DNA from: Solen grandis
Lineage: Eukaryota > Mollusca > Bivalvia > Adapedonta > Solenidae
Assembly (NCBI GenBank): GCA_021229015.1
Contig: CM037783.1
Coordinates: 27,100,154 to 27,164,153, forward strand
Direction of reading: 5' to 3'
DNA: 64,000 bases
A program made the position numbers and the translations under genes. Every line of letters begins with the position of its first letter. Position 1 is the first letter of the stretch. Positions 11,521 to 23,703 of the stretch are shown here, piece by piece. The notes beneath the pieces were generated by a model. The model made no database searches. It had not been told where the DNA came from and saw nothing but the letters and a program-made list of their open reading frames with translations.

Positions 11521-11689
11521 ATTTTTGGGATGGAAAATAACTTAGATGTTTTTAATCAATGGAAAATTTGAACTTAGATTTTTTTCTCTATATTTCTGGA
11601 CTATAAAGAAAACAATATAATCATGAAATCACTATATGACTGAAATACTGTCGCAGCGACGGTAAATTCAAATCCCAAGCGAAATTATG

Positions 11690-11880
11690 ACCATGGTCAC
11701 CATTGTATTTCATTCATTTTGATGATCATCCATGTTGCCCATCAAATACATGAAATCAAACATGGTCGGCCATGGTATGACCATGGTCGATCATGGATAT
11801 AACAAAAAAAAAAAGGGTTTAAAAAAGACACCATGAACCAGCTGACCATGGTCAACCATGGCTGATCAGCATGGTAGGTC
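11690..11880. repeat. ACCATGGTC palindromic word cluster
   Basis: GACCATGGTC, GGCCATGG and ACCATGGCTGATC recur at irregular spacing. This is a second variant of the CCATGG-centred word clusters. It directly follows a short piece of SINE tail (CTGAAATACTGTCGCAGCGA at 11640-11659). Confidence 0.65.
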
Positions 11881-11889
11881 ATAATAAAA

Positions 11890-12470
11890 CATTACCAACA
11901 CTGTGATAAAGACATGGTTTTACAAGTGTACAAGAAATTCAAAGATTTACATTAAAACAACCCTTTTGATTGTGTGACCTTTTTATTAACTAACCAGAAC
12001 AATTTGAACAAATTTTGTAGAGGTCAAAATAGGATTAAATCGAAAGCTTAAAAGCTTATTGGATATTAGATTGAAACAAAAACGATTAAATCTAACTACA
12101 TATAACTGCACGTATTACTATGACCTTTTAACTGATGTTTTAACAGAAATCTTAGGTGATTCACTTTTCTTTTCTTTTCTTTTTTTGAAAACTGTTACGC
12201 ATCGAAAAAAAAGGTTACGAATGGTTTTCGTTCGAATTAACCGCGCCCCGAATAAAAGTTCGGAAGTTGTTGCAAGGTTGTAGGACAATCCTACGAGGAA
12301 AAGTAGTGCCGAAAAATTGACGCTAATTTCTACGTAGATCAATGATTTTTACTTATATTTAATATTTTATTTTGGACAACCCACTCTTTAAACCTTATTT
12401 CGAAACCCAGTTTTTGTTTCGTAACTGATCTTAACTTTCCCTCTTTTAAATTTGAAAACCGAAAATAACG
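11890..12470. other. Non-coding sequence upstream of a candidate promoter
   Basis: Frames on both strands around 12059-12342 stay open, but there is no domain or splice support. Confidence 0.45.
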
Positions 12471-12483
12471 CAACGGTGCATCA

Positions 12484-12589
12484 ATCCGCCATTTTGAAAA
12501 GAACGACAAACAACAAACAGTGTAAACAATAGGTGATAACGTTATTGATTCGCAATATTTTCGCAGATGACATCCATTTTATGACGAAG
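12484..12589 (+). promoter_or_regulatory. Candidate promoter and 5' non-coding exon
   Basis: CCGCCATTTT at 12486-12495 is the reverse complement of a YY1-type AAAATGGCGG site, often found at transcription starts. About 95 bases later, GACGAAG|GTAAGA at 12589/12590 is a near-consensus splice donor. The short ATG before the donor is closed by TGA after five codons. Together with two downstream exons, this suggests a plus-strand transcript starting near 12.5 kb. Confidence 0.4.
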
Positions 12590-13235
12590 GTAAGAATATT
12601 CAATATAGTTATGAGTATTATAATTATGTTTGTAATGAAATTACTTTCCATTTATCGATAAAAAAAAATAAGTGACTTTGTTTCGTCTGCAAATGGCGAT
12701 GAGATTATTTTCTGCCCGTCGATGTATAACACAATCCATACAATGTTTAGTTGAATCGCATTTCTTTTATTTGCTTTCCAGAATATAAATATATATTTGT
12801 GTTCAACATGTGCAAATTAACCTTTCAGGAAATTAAAAAAAAAAAAAAATCGATCGCAGGTCATATCGTCCACGGTTAGCATCGTACTTAATTTTTAAAA
12901 AAGGAAGGCCTTGGTGAAAAATCATTGTATATACAATAAATCTGTTAACAAACGTGCGATCCGCAATAAAACTCATTTTGGTTTACACTTAATCATCGCT
13001 TGGTTATCTTACATGTAGATCTATAAAAATTTAAGGAAAAAAACATTATTTACTCCTTTAGATGTATAAGAATTTCTGTTGGAATATTTGTTCATGACCA
13101 ACTGCTGGCAGTGACTTGTAATTTTTTAACATTGAATGCTGAATAAAATTCAGCTATATTATGTCCATTGTCATTGCTGTAATAAAATGAAATCTGACTG
13201 ATTTAACACAACTTTTTTGTTTTTATTTTAGCAAC

Positions 13236-14122
13236 ATGTCCAGCCATGTTTTCAACAAGGATGATGCCTCCTCTTGTCCACTTTGTAAACAACACAGACT
13301 TTGGATCATAGTGATTAACAAAAGGTAAATAGACTCTTATTCTAGAAATGAATACATTTTTTGAGAAAAAGAAAAGTTTCTATGATCCTTGAAAACTGAA
13401 GTGTCACATATCAAAGAACAACTTGAGACATCCACAATGCTACTGCCTTTACCTTTTTCATGGTAGTTTATTAGACAGGCAGTTTACCTTACATAACACT
13501 GTCCCCAGTGGTAAGAATGTCTGCCTCTGGAACTGGAAGCCATGGGTTCCTGTCCCTAGCAGCAACGTATTAAAGTTGTAAAAGGAAAATGGCACTGTAT
13601 CTCCCTTGTTTGGTGCTCAGCATATTAGAATAGGTCCCAGTCGTGGTGTTGGGGATAATGCAACTTGGGAGTGGTGTCATGCCAACTATCTATGGCGTGA
13701 TGCTGCAGTGTAACAGCACTATATCTCTCAAACTTAGTTTTCAAATAATAGCTGTCATATTACTTCTATTGCAACTGAGTTTGATTGTGGCTGAACTCAA
13801 TTTCTCCTAGTTAACTGAATTTGTAAGATGGAAAAATATTTTGGAATTTATAATGATGAGAAAATTTTGGTTTTACACATTTGCATGCACAGTCAGAACT
13901 TCATCTTTATTATTAATAGTGGTATGAATGGGAATAAGGTTCAATGATCAAATCTGAGTAAACAATAAATGTTTAAATACAAAGGCAGGCTATAGGCTTT
14001 GCGCTTCTTAGTTATTTTACTTTAAAATCATTTTACTTTTCTTTTTTTCTTTTTTAAGTTTCAGACATGTGGGAGGAAGAAAGCTGAAGTCCTTGCAGAA
14101 GATGAGCAGAATTTCAATGTAA
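13236..14122 (+). CDS. Short spliced gene, possible 48-residue micropeptide or lncRNA
   Basis: Exon 13232-13324 lies between TTTTATTTTAG and G|GTAAAT. A second exon follows an acceptor at TTTCAG (14059-14064), preceded by a long pyrimidine tract. Starting at ATG 13236 (29 codons plus two bases) and joining at 14065 gives a frame that ends with TAA at 14120-14122, for 48 residues. It begins MSSHVFNKDDASSCPLCKQH; the CPLC pair could bind metal, but no domain is complete. The C-terminal part is Lys/Arg-rich. AATAAA at 14542-14547 provides a polyadenylation signal. Use of TTTTTAAG (14058) instead would add two residues. An old SINE sits in the second intron. The splice structure is better supported than translation; a lncRNA is equally possible. 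Confidence 0.4.
13499..13742 (+). mobile_element. Old tRNA-headed SINE copy
   Basis: CCAGTGGTAAGAATGTCTGC and GGGTTCCTGTCCC are decayed A- and B-boxes. TGGTGCTCAGCATATTAG, GTCATGCCAACTATCTATGG and CGTGATGCTGCAGTG match the family at 32606-32899. The 3' tail is lost. Divergence marks it as one of the oldest SINE copies here. Confidence 0.7.
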
Positions 14123-14541
14123 ATTTATGTGTAACATCAGCATATGTTCAGGAATGTCAACAAGGACTTGGACATTCCTCTTTCAAAGTGGAAACTGATC
14201 TCTGACCCATGGCGCATTGGATCATCAGGACCACTGATCTAAGTGAATTCAAGGAAAATCGCTTTGGAACTTGGACTTCAGTGAATTCAAGGCATCCAAC
14301 AGGTGGCATAATAAGTTTTAAAAATGTTATAAGTGTTTTTAATACAATAGGTGGAGAAAGAGGAGGTTGTTCAGGACTTGGAAAATAGGCTATAGTGCAT
14401 TATGAAAAAACAAAAAACATTAATAGAGGATGAAACCGGATACTGCTCTTAAGCATGGGGAATCAATATCCATGTTGGTCACTGTAATTTGTTTGGAAAA
14501 AAAAAGATTGTTTAGACTGTTGATACGGATGTGATGACATG

Positions 14542-14547
14542 AATAAA
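14542..14547 (+). terminator. Polyadenylation signal AATAAA
   Basis: AATAAA 420 bases after the stop of the short spliced gene. In AT-rich DNA this hexamer alone is weak evidence. Confidence 0.35.
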
Positions 14548-14579
14548 AATTATTTTTGTATCCAGCCATGTTGCCAATT

Positions 14580-14945
14580 TAAATCCCCTGGTCCACCATA
14601 CTCACTGCATGAGTATTATTTGGCACCATTGAATTTACATTAATTACCATTGAAGGTTATTGATATTTCATTTTAAATCATTGATTCACCATTACTTTAT
14701 GTAAAATGACACCACCAAAATACCATTGAAAAAAACATTTTATTCCATTAAAATCCCTCATTGGATACCATTGAAAATAATTTTTCATTTTTTAGGGAGA
14801 GCTCATTTGCATATTTCGGCTCATTTCAATGGAGTTTCAATGGTGTTTCAATTGAATTTCAATGGTGTTTTGATGGAGTTTCAATGGTTGTGCTACATTT
14901 GGTTCTGCTAAGAGAAATGGTAATTCAATGGTGTTTCAAGCCATT
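14580..14945. repeat. ACCATTGAA ... TTCAATGGT foldback word cluster
   Basis: The left half (14600-14775) repeats ACCATTGAA-type words. The right half (14820-14945) repeats the complement, TTTCAATGGTGTTTCAA. The halves can pair as a long imperfect hairpin with many registers. The strand switch in the middle separates it from an ordinary minisatellite. Confidence 0.65.
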
Positions 14946-14959
14946 TCATTTCGATAAGG

Positions 14960-16533
14960 GAAGGGAGAATTTGATGACAATAGATCTTTTTACACTTTTT
15001 TTTATAGCCTTTGTATTTTTTACTGATGTCTCATATTTACAAGGAACATACCATAGGTGATCCTTTAAGTTTGGATGGAGTTTAGGGTCTCTGGGTTCAT
15101 GGTAAAGTCTTGCATTTATATATTTTTGATAAAGTTGAATATTTTTCAACTTCATTACAAGTCATAGCAATGACTTGCCAACTTATATTTTTCACAACTA
15201 CAAAATGCCATGACTCTGTCAAGTTATATAACTATGTTTACAATTTCTTTTGGCAATTTTTCTGTCCATAACTGAGTGAATGCGTAAACTTTTTTTTGAA
15301 ATATTGTTACTGACAAGATTTTGAGCCGGGAGCATTTGTGTTTACCAAACACGTTCTTGTTTCAGAATGCTAAATGCCAAAAAATTTGTGTTTGATTGGC
15401 AAACAGCTAAGAACTTGACGCTGAGTTCAGAAAATACATTGATTGAAAATGGATTAGATTTACCCTTATCGATTTAGTATATCACACTATTGCAAATGAA
15501 TGGTTAAACATGTAAACACAAGTTTTTATGCTGTAATGGATAGCAAAAGTAAATCATGAATAAGTGTGCTATTTTGGGACAGCCCTGGTACATGTATGTA
15601 TATTTTTAATATTTCTGTGTAAAGCACTTTTTTAAAATCCACTGTATGCAATAATGATATATCATGTTTAATTATCATTATGTTATCTGAATGAACCGAA
15701 GTAGTTTATAGTTTGAAACCAAAGAATGTGTATTTTTAAAACACATCCAAATTTATGCTGTATTTATGAAATTTTAGAAAGTGGTTCTAAATATTAAAAA
15801 TTCTTCATAGAAATAATTAATAAATAAATATCATGGTTTTAGTTTGCATGTGGCATTTCTACAGATATTAACTATAATGTGTCAAAATTTGACATTTTTC
15901 CAATTATCATTGAGCTTTAAAAACAAGGTCAAGGACACAGAGAGCATCTCATTTTGTGATCCTTTGGTATTTATAGATCTAGTACATCTTTTTAAAAATT
16001 ATTTTCACTATTATTGATAAAATACTGTAAATAAGAAAACAATACCAGTTACATTATGATGGTTACTGATAATGACAACTTTTTTTAATATTTTATCAAA
16101 TGTCGGGGTTTACATAATGACCCATTGTTTTTTACATATGTATGTCTTCAGTAGATATTATTCAATGATATAATAAATTTAAGAAATTTCTATGGAACAG
16201 TTTTTTTTGTAATTGAAGATTTAGTGTGAAAAGTTGTTGAACTTGTGGGACTATTTTTCACACTAGCCCACCACTATGAAATGTAGTTTTGATATTAGAT
16301 ACCACCACAGACACTGTATAAGCATTTATATCAATGAAATAAATATCATATTAAATTTTATAGGTGAAAAGATAATGCACTCAGTTATGTTTTGTCTTTT
16401 TAACCAACATTTACATATCAGTATGTACATATCAGTATGTACTGTATTTGATGCTGAATCAGTTCCAGAAATGACATCTACACCTACTATGAAATTGAGC
16501 TATATCTCAAAAACGAGTTCGGTGACCCCTTTT
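14960..16533. other. AT-rich non-coding sequence
   Basis: No repeat family or exon identified. There are numerous in-frame stops in all frames. Confidence 0.5.
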
Positions 16534-17984
16534 TAGCTCACCTGAGCACTTGTGCTCGGGTGAGCTTTTGTGATCGCCTTTTGTCCGTCGTGCGTCGTGC
16601 GTCGTCAGTCGTCCGTCGTCCGTCGTCAACAATTGCTTGTGAACACTCTAGAGGCCACAGTTTTGGCCCAATCTTCATGAAACTTGGTCAGGATGTTTGT
16701 CTACATGATATCTCGGATGAGTTCGAAATTGGGTCATGTGGGGTCAAAAACTAGGTCACCAGGTCAAATCTTAGAAAAACCTTGTGAACACTCTAGAGGC
16801 CACAAATTTGGCCCAATCTTCATCAAACTTAATCAGGATGTTTGTCTACATGATATCTCGGATGAGTTCGAAATTGGGTCATGTGGGGTCAAAAACTAGG
16901 TCACCAGGTCAAATCTTAGAAAAACCTTGTGAACACTATACAGGCCACAGTTATGGCCCAATGTTCACGAAACTGGGTCAGGATGTTTGTCTACATGATA
17001 TCTCGGATGAGTTCAAAATTGGGTCATGTGGGGTCAAAAACTAGGTCACTAGGTCAATTCTTAGAAAAACCTTGTGAACACTCTAGAGGCCACAAATTTG
17101 GCCCAATCTTCATGAAACTTAGTCAGGATGTTTGTCTACATGATATCTCGGGTCAAAAACTAGGTCACCAGGTCAAATCTTAGAAAAACCTTGTGAACAC
17201 TATACAGGCCACAGTTATGGCCCAATGTTCACGAAACTTGGTCAGGATGTTTGTCTACATGATATCTCGGATGAGTTCGAAATTGGGTCATGTGGGGTCA
17301 AAAACTAGGTCACTAGGTCAAATCTTAGAAAAACCTGGAACACCTAAGGCCACAGTTTTGGCCTAATCTTCATAAATTTTGGTCAGGATGTTTGTCTACA
17401 TGATATCTTGGATGAGTTCGAAAATGGGTAATGTGGGGTCAAAAACTAGGTCACCAGGTCAAATCTTAGAAAAACCTTGTGAACACCCTACAGGCCACAG
17501 TTTTGGCCTAATCTTCATAAATTTTGGTCAGGATGTTTGTCTAATGATATTTGATGAGTTTGAAATGGGTCATGGTCAAAAACTAGTCACCAGGTCAAAT
17601 CTAAGAAAAACCTTGTGCTCTCTCGTGAGGCCACAGTTTTAGCCCAATCTTCAATAGATTTGGTCAGGATGTTTGTCTAATTGATATATTGGATGAGTTT
17701 GAAAATGAGTCACATGAGGTCAAAAACTAAGTCACCAGGTCAAATCTAAGAAAAACCTTGTGAACACTCTAGAGGCCTACATTTTTGTCCCAGTCTTCAT
17801 TAAACTTAATATGAATGATGACTGCATGAATTCCCAGTTGAGTGCAAATTCAGGTAGGATCAATATGTAGGTCACTTAGGCAAATGTTAGAAAAACACTT
17901 TTAGATGCCAGATTTTTTGTCATTATGCCTAACACAGCCATCTTACTCAGGTGAGCGACACAGGGCCATCTTGGCCCTCTTGTT
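16534..17984 (+). mobile_element. Pearl-like non-autonomous Helentron, 145-bp core repeats
   Basis: The 5' end is a hairpin (AGCTCACCTGAGCAC pairing with GTGCTCGGGTGAGCT, 16535-16566). A GTCCGTCGTC-type proto-microsatellite follows, then about eight units of 145 bp (starts at 16636, 16781, 16926 and so on). Next comes a unique 3' segment with CTCAGGTGAGC at 17946-17956, the inverse of the 5' end. The hairpin AGGGCCA/TGGCCCT at 17962-17978 and CTCTTGTT close the element. This arrangement is known for pearl elements of oysters and for Helentron-associated elements (HINEs). Each unit contains AGGTCACCAGGTCA or a near variant. There is no protein, so mobilisation would need a replicase in trans. 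Confidence 0.85.
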
Positions 17985-18895
17985 TTCTTTGCATTTTTGA
18001 ATTTCTCAAACTTATTTCTACAAAATATAAAAAAAATGAAAAAAGTCTATGGGAGGGAAGAAAATCTAGATATCGTCTTTAAATGAACTATATAGGTTAA
18101 CTGCATTTCATTTCCCAATAATTCCAATCTCATTATCATATAATTTTGTATTTAAAACATTTTCATTGGACAACATCAATTATTTTTTTTTAAGACTTTT
18201 ATTTTTCGATAAAACCCTGGAGCGGGACTACTTTTACGTTTCTCGGGTAAACAAAGAAGCATCAACATTTTAAAGGTCGGTTTAACAATATGCGAACTTG
18301 AATGAAGTTCACAACGGTTCCACGCTTATTTGACTTTTTGTCAGATTTGTGCACGATTTGACATTCTTTACACATGCATAAAGACCAGAAAAAATGAATC
18401 CTATAATAAAAATATTAGCAGCTTAACAGAGCTAAAAAGGACAGTTTGCATTTCATTGGTTGCATAATTTTGATTCGCTAATGAGACGTTGCATTGTCAT
18501 TAGGTCCATGTGAGGTTTGCAGTAAGTTACTATACAAATGTATGGACTTATTCAGTATGTTGATGTAGTTTATTTTTTAAATATCAAAATGAAAATATGC
18601 TGTAATAATGGCTGTAATAATTTTATCTAAAATAGATGGAAAATATAATGTAAATATAAGGATTAAAAGCAGAATTTGGAGTTTTCATCAAGTGATGAAA
18701 AACTAATGCTTATGTTGCCGAGAATCCCTTTATGCAAAAAGAAGACCCATTCTGTGGTATGCAATGATTATGTATATATGTTCTTGTCTAGATATTCAAA
18801 TTACTGTTTAATATGATTTATAGACAAACTTGTTATAGAAGTTGCCATTTATTACATAATCTTTGATTTTTCAAGCCAGATTTTTTTTTATTTTT
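17985..18895. other. Non-coding AT-rich sequence
   Basis: No feature identified between the pearl-like element and the CCRYGG word cluster. Confidence 0.5.
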
Positions 18896-19275
18896 CAGCC
18901 CTTTTTTTTCCATGGAAATCTAAATTTTGCTGCGGATTTCCATCTACATTGCATTTTGCCGCGGAATTCCACGGACATTGTCGAGGATATCCGTCCGAAT
19001 ACTCCATGGCATTCCACGGAAAGCCGCGGAATTCCACGGCAAAATTGAAATTTCCCTGGAAAACTGCAGATTTCCATGGAAAGCCGTGGCTTTCCACGGA
19101 AAGCCGTGGCTTTCCACGGAAAACTGCAGATTTCCGTGGCAAACGTAAGTTCTCCATGGCATTCCTTTTTTTCTTCAAATTTTTTAAATTGTTATTGGAA
19201 AAGTTGATAGTCCGAATACTCCGTGGCATATTTTTCCATGGATTTCCATGGCACACCGTGGAATACCATGGAATA
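18896..19275. repeat. TTCCRYGGAA self-complementary word cluster
   Basis: TTTCCATGGAAAG, CCGTGGCTTTCCACGG, TTCCGCGGAATTCC and CTGCAGATTTCC recur densely. Since most words are near-palindromes, long open frames occur on both strands (up to 149 codons on minus). These are by-products of the repeat, not genes. AAGCCGTGGCTTTCCACGG occurs twice in tandem near 19080-19120. Confidence 0.75.
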
Positions 19276-19279
19276 TCTA

Positions 19280-19779
19280 TAGACGGGAAGGGGGTGGGCA
19301 AAGTATTTATAGCAGTGATTTGCATCTGATCCCACAAGCACCCAAGGGGTGGGTATATATGTCAGTTTTGTGAATGATAGATAGGCCTACAGGCACATGC
19401 CAGATAAGCAGAATCATTCAACATCAATTATTTTGCATTTGAACCACTTTGGGCTGGAACCCAGGCAGGGACATTATTTTTTACATCTCTCATGATGACA
19501 TAATTTCTGGGTATGATAGGATTTTAAAACAAAAAATTAAATTAATGCACCGACTGTCTTTGATTTATGTTTTGGCATATGATATGATTTAGTCTCCCAA
19601 ACAAAGTTTTGTCTCCAGAAATCCAGTCAGTGCTTCTTCGTAGTGCTCAACTTATGGTATTAATCGATACAATTGTGTATCGACTGTAAACATGGCTTTG
19701 ATGGATGTGAGAAATCATAAATATTTTAAGTTTAAGCTTAGAAATAAACAACCTGTGTCCAGCAAAAACATATCCTATC
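19280..19779. other. Non-coding sequence
   Basis: Nothing recognised. Confidence 0.45.
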
Positions 19780-20124
19780 TAAACAATATCTTTGTACCCA
19801 TCCAAAACAACCAAAAATGTGGATGGAACTTCACTGGGATGTGTTGTCCATGTTATGACTACTGGCCAGATTTTAAAATAAATTGGTACAGATGATCCAT
19901 GGGTCAACCTCTACCAAAGTTCCTAAAATTATTCTGATCCATTAAAAAACATGGCCGCCAGGGGCGGGGCTTATTTGCCTTTTATGTATATAGGGAAAAC
20001 TTTACAGGGATCATCTCCTTTAAAACTACTGGCCAGATTTCAAAATGTTTTAATACAGACTGATGTTCCTTGGGTAACCGTATACTCAGGTGAGCGATCC
20101 AGGGCCATCCTGGCCCTCTTGTTT
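19780..20124 (+). mobile_element. 3' fragment of a pearl-like element
   Basis: The end ACTCAGGTGAGCGA, hairpin AGGGCCATCCTGGCCCT and CTCTTGTT match the 3' termini at 17984 and 39014. Two degenerate core units with ACTACTGGCCAGATTT (19858, 20027) precede it. The 5' hairpin is missing, so the copy is truncated or a deeply diverged subfamily. The left limit is approximate. Confidence 0.65.
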
Positions 20125-21540
20125 TTTTCATTTTAAGATTCCTTTCAAGTCTTGGCACTAGTTTTCTATTTATATACTTATGTAAACAAGTTCACATCTC
20201 AATAAAGGCTATGTCAAAATAAAAACAATTTGTTTACCTGTTGACCCACATAAAAAAATATTATCAGACTGTTTTTCTTTCCCGCCGTGCTTATTTCAAT
20301 GTGCTGCCACAGGCAGCACTTTTGTACTTGTTTCAATTTGTATTCGCGCTCCAGCGTCATGAGTATTGATGCCAATCTTAAGCATACCTTAAGGTATTTA
20401 TGTTGTGTCACTTGTTTATGACAACATTGATTTGTAAGCAAATATATATTAGAAAGATCATAAGATTGGACATATTAGCTTTAAATAAGTAATATTGCCG
20501 TACCTTAACATGCGCAAAAAGTCCAGAAAATTTCAAGTGATTACGTTATCAAACATGACTTATTCATGTTTTTCGTAAAATGGCTAATTCATGAAAATCT
20601 ATTTATTTGAAGAAAGAAATGAAAGCCGTCATTGGGTTGGTTGAGCAAGATCCCATTGTCCTTTTACAGAAAAGAGTGCCTGCGTTGAATTGTGAATTGG
20701 GATACCTTTTTGAGTAAATGAGTCGCATTTACGGTGAATTTGTATAATTCTTCTAGAGCCAGAAAACCTATACGGATAACTTATTGCATTTGTTATCACG
20801 GCTTTCCGCAAACCTGAAGAAAATGACAAATACATGTACATCTACCTATCGATTTTTTATGTTTTCTAATAATGTTAATTACATAAAAATAAGAAATTAT
20901 TCTCATAATTTTGCTTTCACCTCTGTCTTTGATTACATCTTTTATTGCAAATGTAAAACTCACTCAATTTAAAGGTTTGAAGTCATGGATTTCAAAGTAT
21001 GTTTTTCTTGTTTTCAATTATGTGGATCAAATTGCAATGCATATTTGTTAAGTCATATGCTTACGAAGAAATGGATATTAAATAAAGAATAAAAAACCTT
21101 TCAAAATCGATTGAATAACGTAAGAAAAATGTTCTTGAGGATCTTAAAAATTTCCATATTCTTTTTTTTTTTTTTTTTTTTTTTCTTCAAAAAGATCCAT
21201 ATTTATGATTTCTCAAAATCGTCTTAAGAAGATAAAAATACAATAAAGATTTAAAGCTTTTTTTAAAAAAAAAACATTAGTATATATTTATGATAATGAT
21301 GATTTACGTATCAAATCCTACATAATTATGCATTATTCCTCCATTTCTTTGTGTTATTATATATATTCAATACCTTTAAAATAAGCAAACGGAAAGCTGC
21401 TTCGTTTGTATCTTAAGCAAACGACTTCTTATTTTTATTTTTCTTCTTTTTTCCTTCTTTTCTACGCCTTAATTTCTATAAGTTGCAAAAGTCACAGGAC
21501 CATGAAAATTAAATGGCGTACACATCATATGCTGAAATTT
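20125..21540. other. Non-coding, with long poly-T near 21160-21184
   Basis: No gene found. Becomes repeat-like towards 21500, where the 454-bp-unit array begins. Confidence 0.45.
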
Positions 21541-23686
21541 TGATTTCAATGATATTCATATGCCTATGACGTCATATAACGTCACACTTGACGTTGTCTT
21601 CAAAAGTTTGTTCGCGGTCTACGTCCATTATTTCTGGACCGATTTCCATCAAAATTTCACAGAATGTGTTTTTTACGTTCTAGTTGTGCATCCCGGTGTC
21701 CATTTTTCCAAATTCGAAAAGGAAAAGGTTTTTCTGGCGAATCCAAGATTCGAACAATTTACGTCAAAATTCAAATACGTATTAAATCGCTTCCAGATGA
21801 GTTAAGGAGCTGATTTTTTGAAAGATTATAAGCCTTTAAGAGTGCTTTACATTCTGTGAAGATGAACGTCATTTAACGTCATATGACGTCATAAGGTGAA
21901 AAATAATTTCTTATTTCTACGTATTAACTTCTATATGTTGCAAACGTCAAAGCACCTTGAAAATTCAATAGTGTATGCTTCAGATAGAACATTTTGCATT
22001 TCAATGATTTTCATATGCCTATGACGTGTTTTGACGTCAAACTTAACGTCGTCTAGAAATGTTTGTACGCGGTCTACAGCCATTATTTCTTGACCGATTT
22101 TCATCAAAATTTTACAGAATGTGTATGTTAGGCTCTACATGTACATCCCTGTGTCTATTTTTCAAAATTCGAAAAGGCAAAGGTTTTATCGCGAATCCAA
22201 GATTCGAACTAATGACGTCAAAATTCAAATACGTATAAAATCGCTTCTGGATGAGTTAGAAAGATGATTTTTGGACATATTAAAAGACTTTAAGGGTGTT
22301 TTCCATTATATGTAGATTAATGTCATTTGACGTCATATGACGTCATAAGGTCAATAAGTATTTCTGATATCTATGCGTTAATTTTAATATGTTGTAAAGT
22401 TCCCAGGACCATGGAAATTTAATGACATGTACATCAAATCATTGCTTTTGGATACAATGTATTTCATATTCATATGGCGTCATATAACATCAGATTTGAC
22501 GTCAGGACAAAAAGGTTTTATGCGTTTTTCAGCCATTATTTCTGGACCGATTTTCACAAAAAAATCACAGAATGTATATGTAACGCTCTAGTTGTGTATC
22601 GCTGTGTCCGATTTTCCAGATTTGAAAAAGCAATGGTTCTATGGCGAATCCAAGTTTCAAACCATTGACGTCAAATTTCAAATACGTATAAAATCGCTTC
22701 CAAGTGGGTAAGAAAGCTGATATTTGGATTGAATATTAGTCTCTAAGACCACTTTCTATTCTGCGAAGTCGAACGTCATTTGACGTCATATGACGCCAGA
22801 AAGTCTAAAACATTTTTTTAAAAGTTTATAGATTTGTCTTGGTTTTGATAGCTTTAGCGACGTCAAGGTCATGTGGTATTGCTACAATGTAAATTAAGCA
22901 TTTTCAGAAAATTCCCTACTTTCACTTTTACGTATTATTTTAACATTTTCGGAAAATGTAATTGACAAAGACCAAGAACAATGAAAATTGTATGGCAAAT
23001 ATTTTCGAATGCAATGATTTTCAAATTCATAGGACGTCATTAGATGCTAGATTTGACGTCAGTTAAAACGTTCGTATACGCTCTGCAGAATTTTTGTTTG
23101 AATTGATTTTCTAGTACATTTCACAGAAGGTTTAAGTTAGGCTTTTCTTGTGCATCCTTACTTTCGTTTTCAAAATATTGAAAAGACCAAGTTTCTGTGG
23201 TGAAACCAAGTTTCGAAAAAATGACCTCGAAATTAAGTTTAGTATTTCAGAGACACCATTCGAGGTAAAAAGCTGAAATTCACACATGTTGTAATTCAAA
23301 ACGTTTTCCTTAGATTTCCATAGGCCATATGTCATTTGACGTAATGGGATTATAATATGTTTTCATTTCTGGTGCAATAAATTCAACGTGATCCCAATGT
23401 TACAGAATTACAAAAAAAATATGGCATATGTTAAATATGCTGAATTTTCAAATGCAATAATATTCTAATTCATATGACATCAGAATAGACGTCAGATCAA
23501 AAAGTTTGTAAACGCTCTGCAGACATTATGAATGGATGAATTCTTTTAAAACTTTCAAAGAATGTTTAGGTTACACTTTAAAAACCTAATATTTTCTGCG
23601 TATTCCGTATCAATAATTTCCAGTTTGATTGAGTTTTTAACGGTTTGCAGAAAGTCCTATCATTTGCTGTGCAAACAAAATCTAGT
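21541..23686 (+). mobile_element. Helentron-like element with diverged 454-bp CRE repeats
   Basis: About four to five units repeat at roughly 455-bp spacing (CATATGCCTATGACGTC at about 21557 and 22011; related words near 22470, 23025 and 23475). They carry TTTCACAGAATGTGT, AAATTCGAAAAGG and CCAAGATTCGAAC. The 3' end is GCAGAAAGTCCTATCA, then hairpin TTTGCTGTGCAAA and CTAG at 23682-23685, matching the Helitron 3' rule of a hairpin followed by CTRR. The 5' end is not recognisable. No replicase or helicase frame is present. Confidence 0.65.
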
Positions 23687-23703
23687 TATTCTTATTCTTC
23701 TTA

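Noticed and set aside
16560..17642. Overlapping open frames of 60-90 codons repeating text like MFVYMISRMSSKLGHVGSKTRSPGQ
   Set aside because: They are translations of the 145-bp core unit. Since 145 is not a multiple of 3, each frame ends in the next unit; there is no sign of codon constraint.
18888..19337. 149-codon minus frame and several others in the same place on both strands
   Set aside because: Produced by near-palindromic TTCCRYGGAA words, which leave both strands open; low-complexity peptide.
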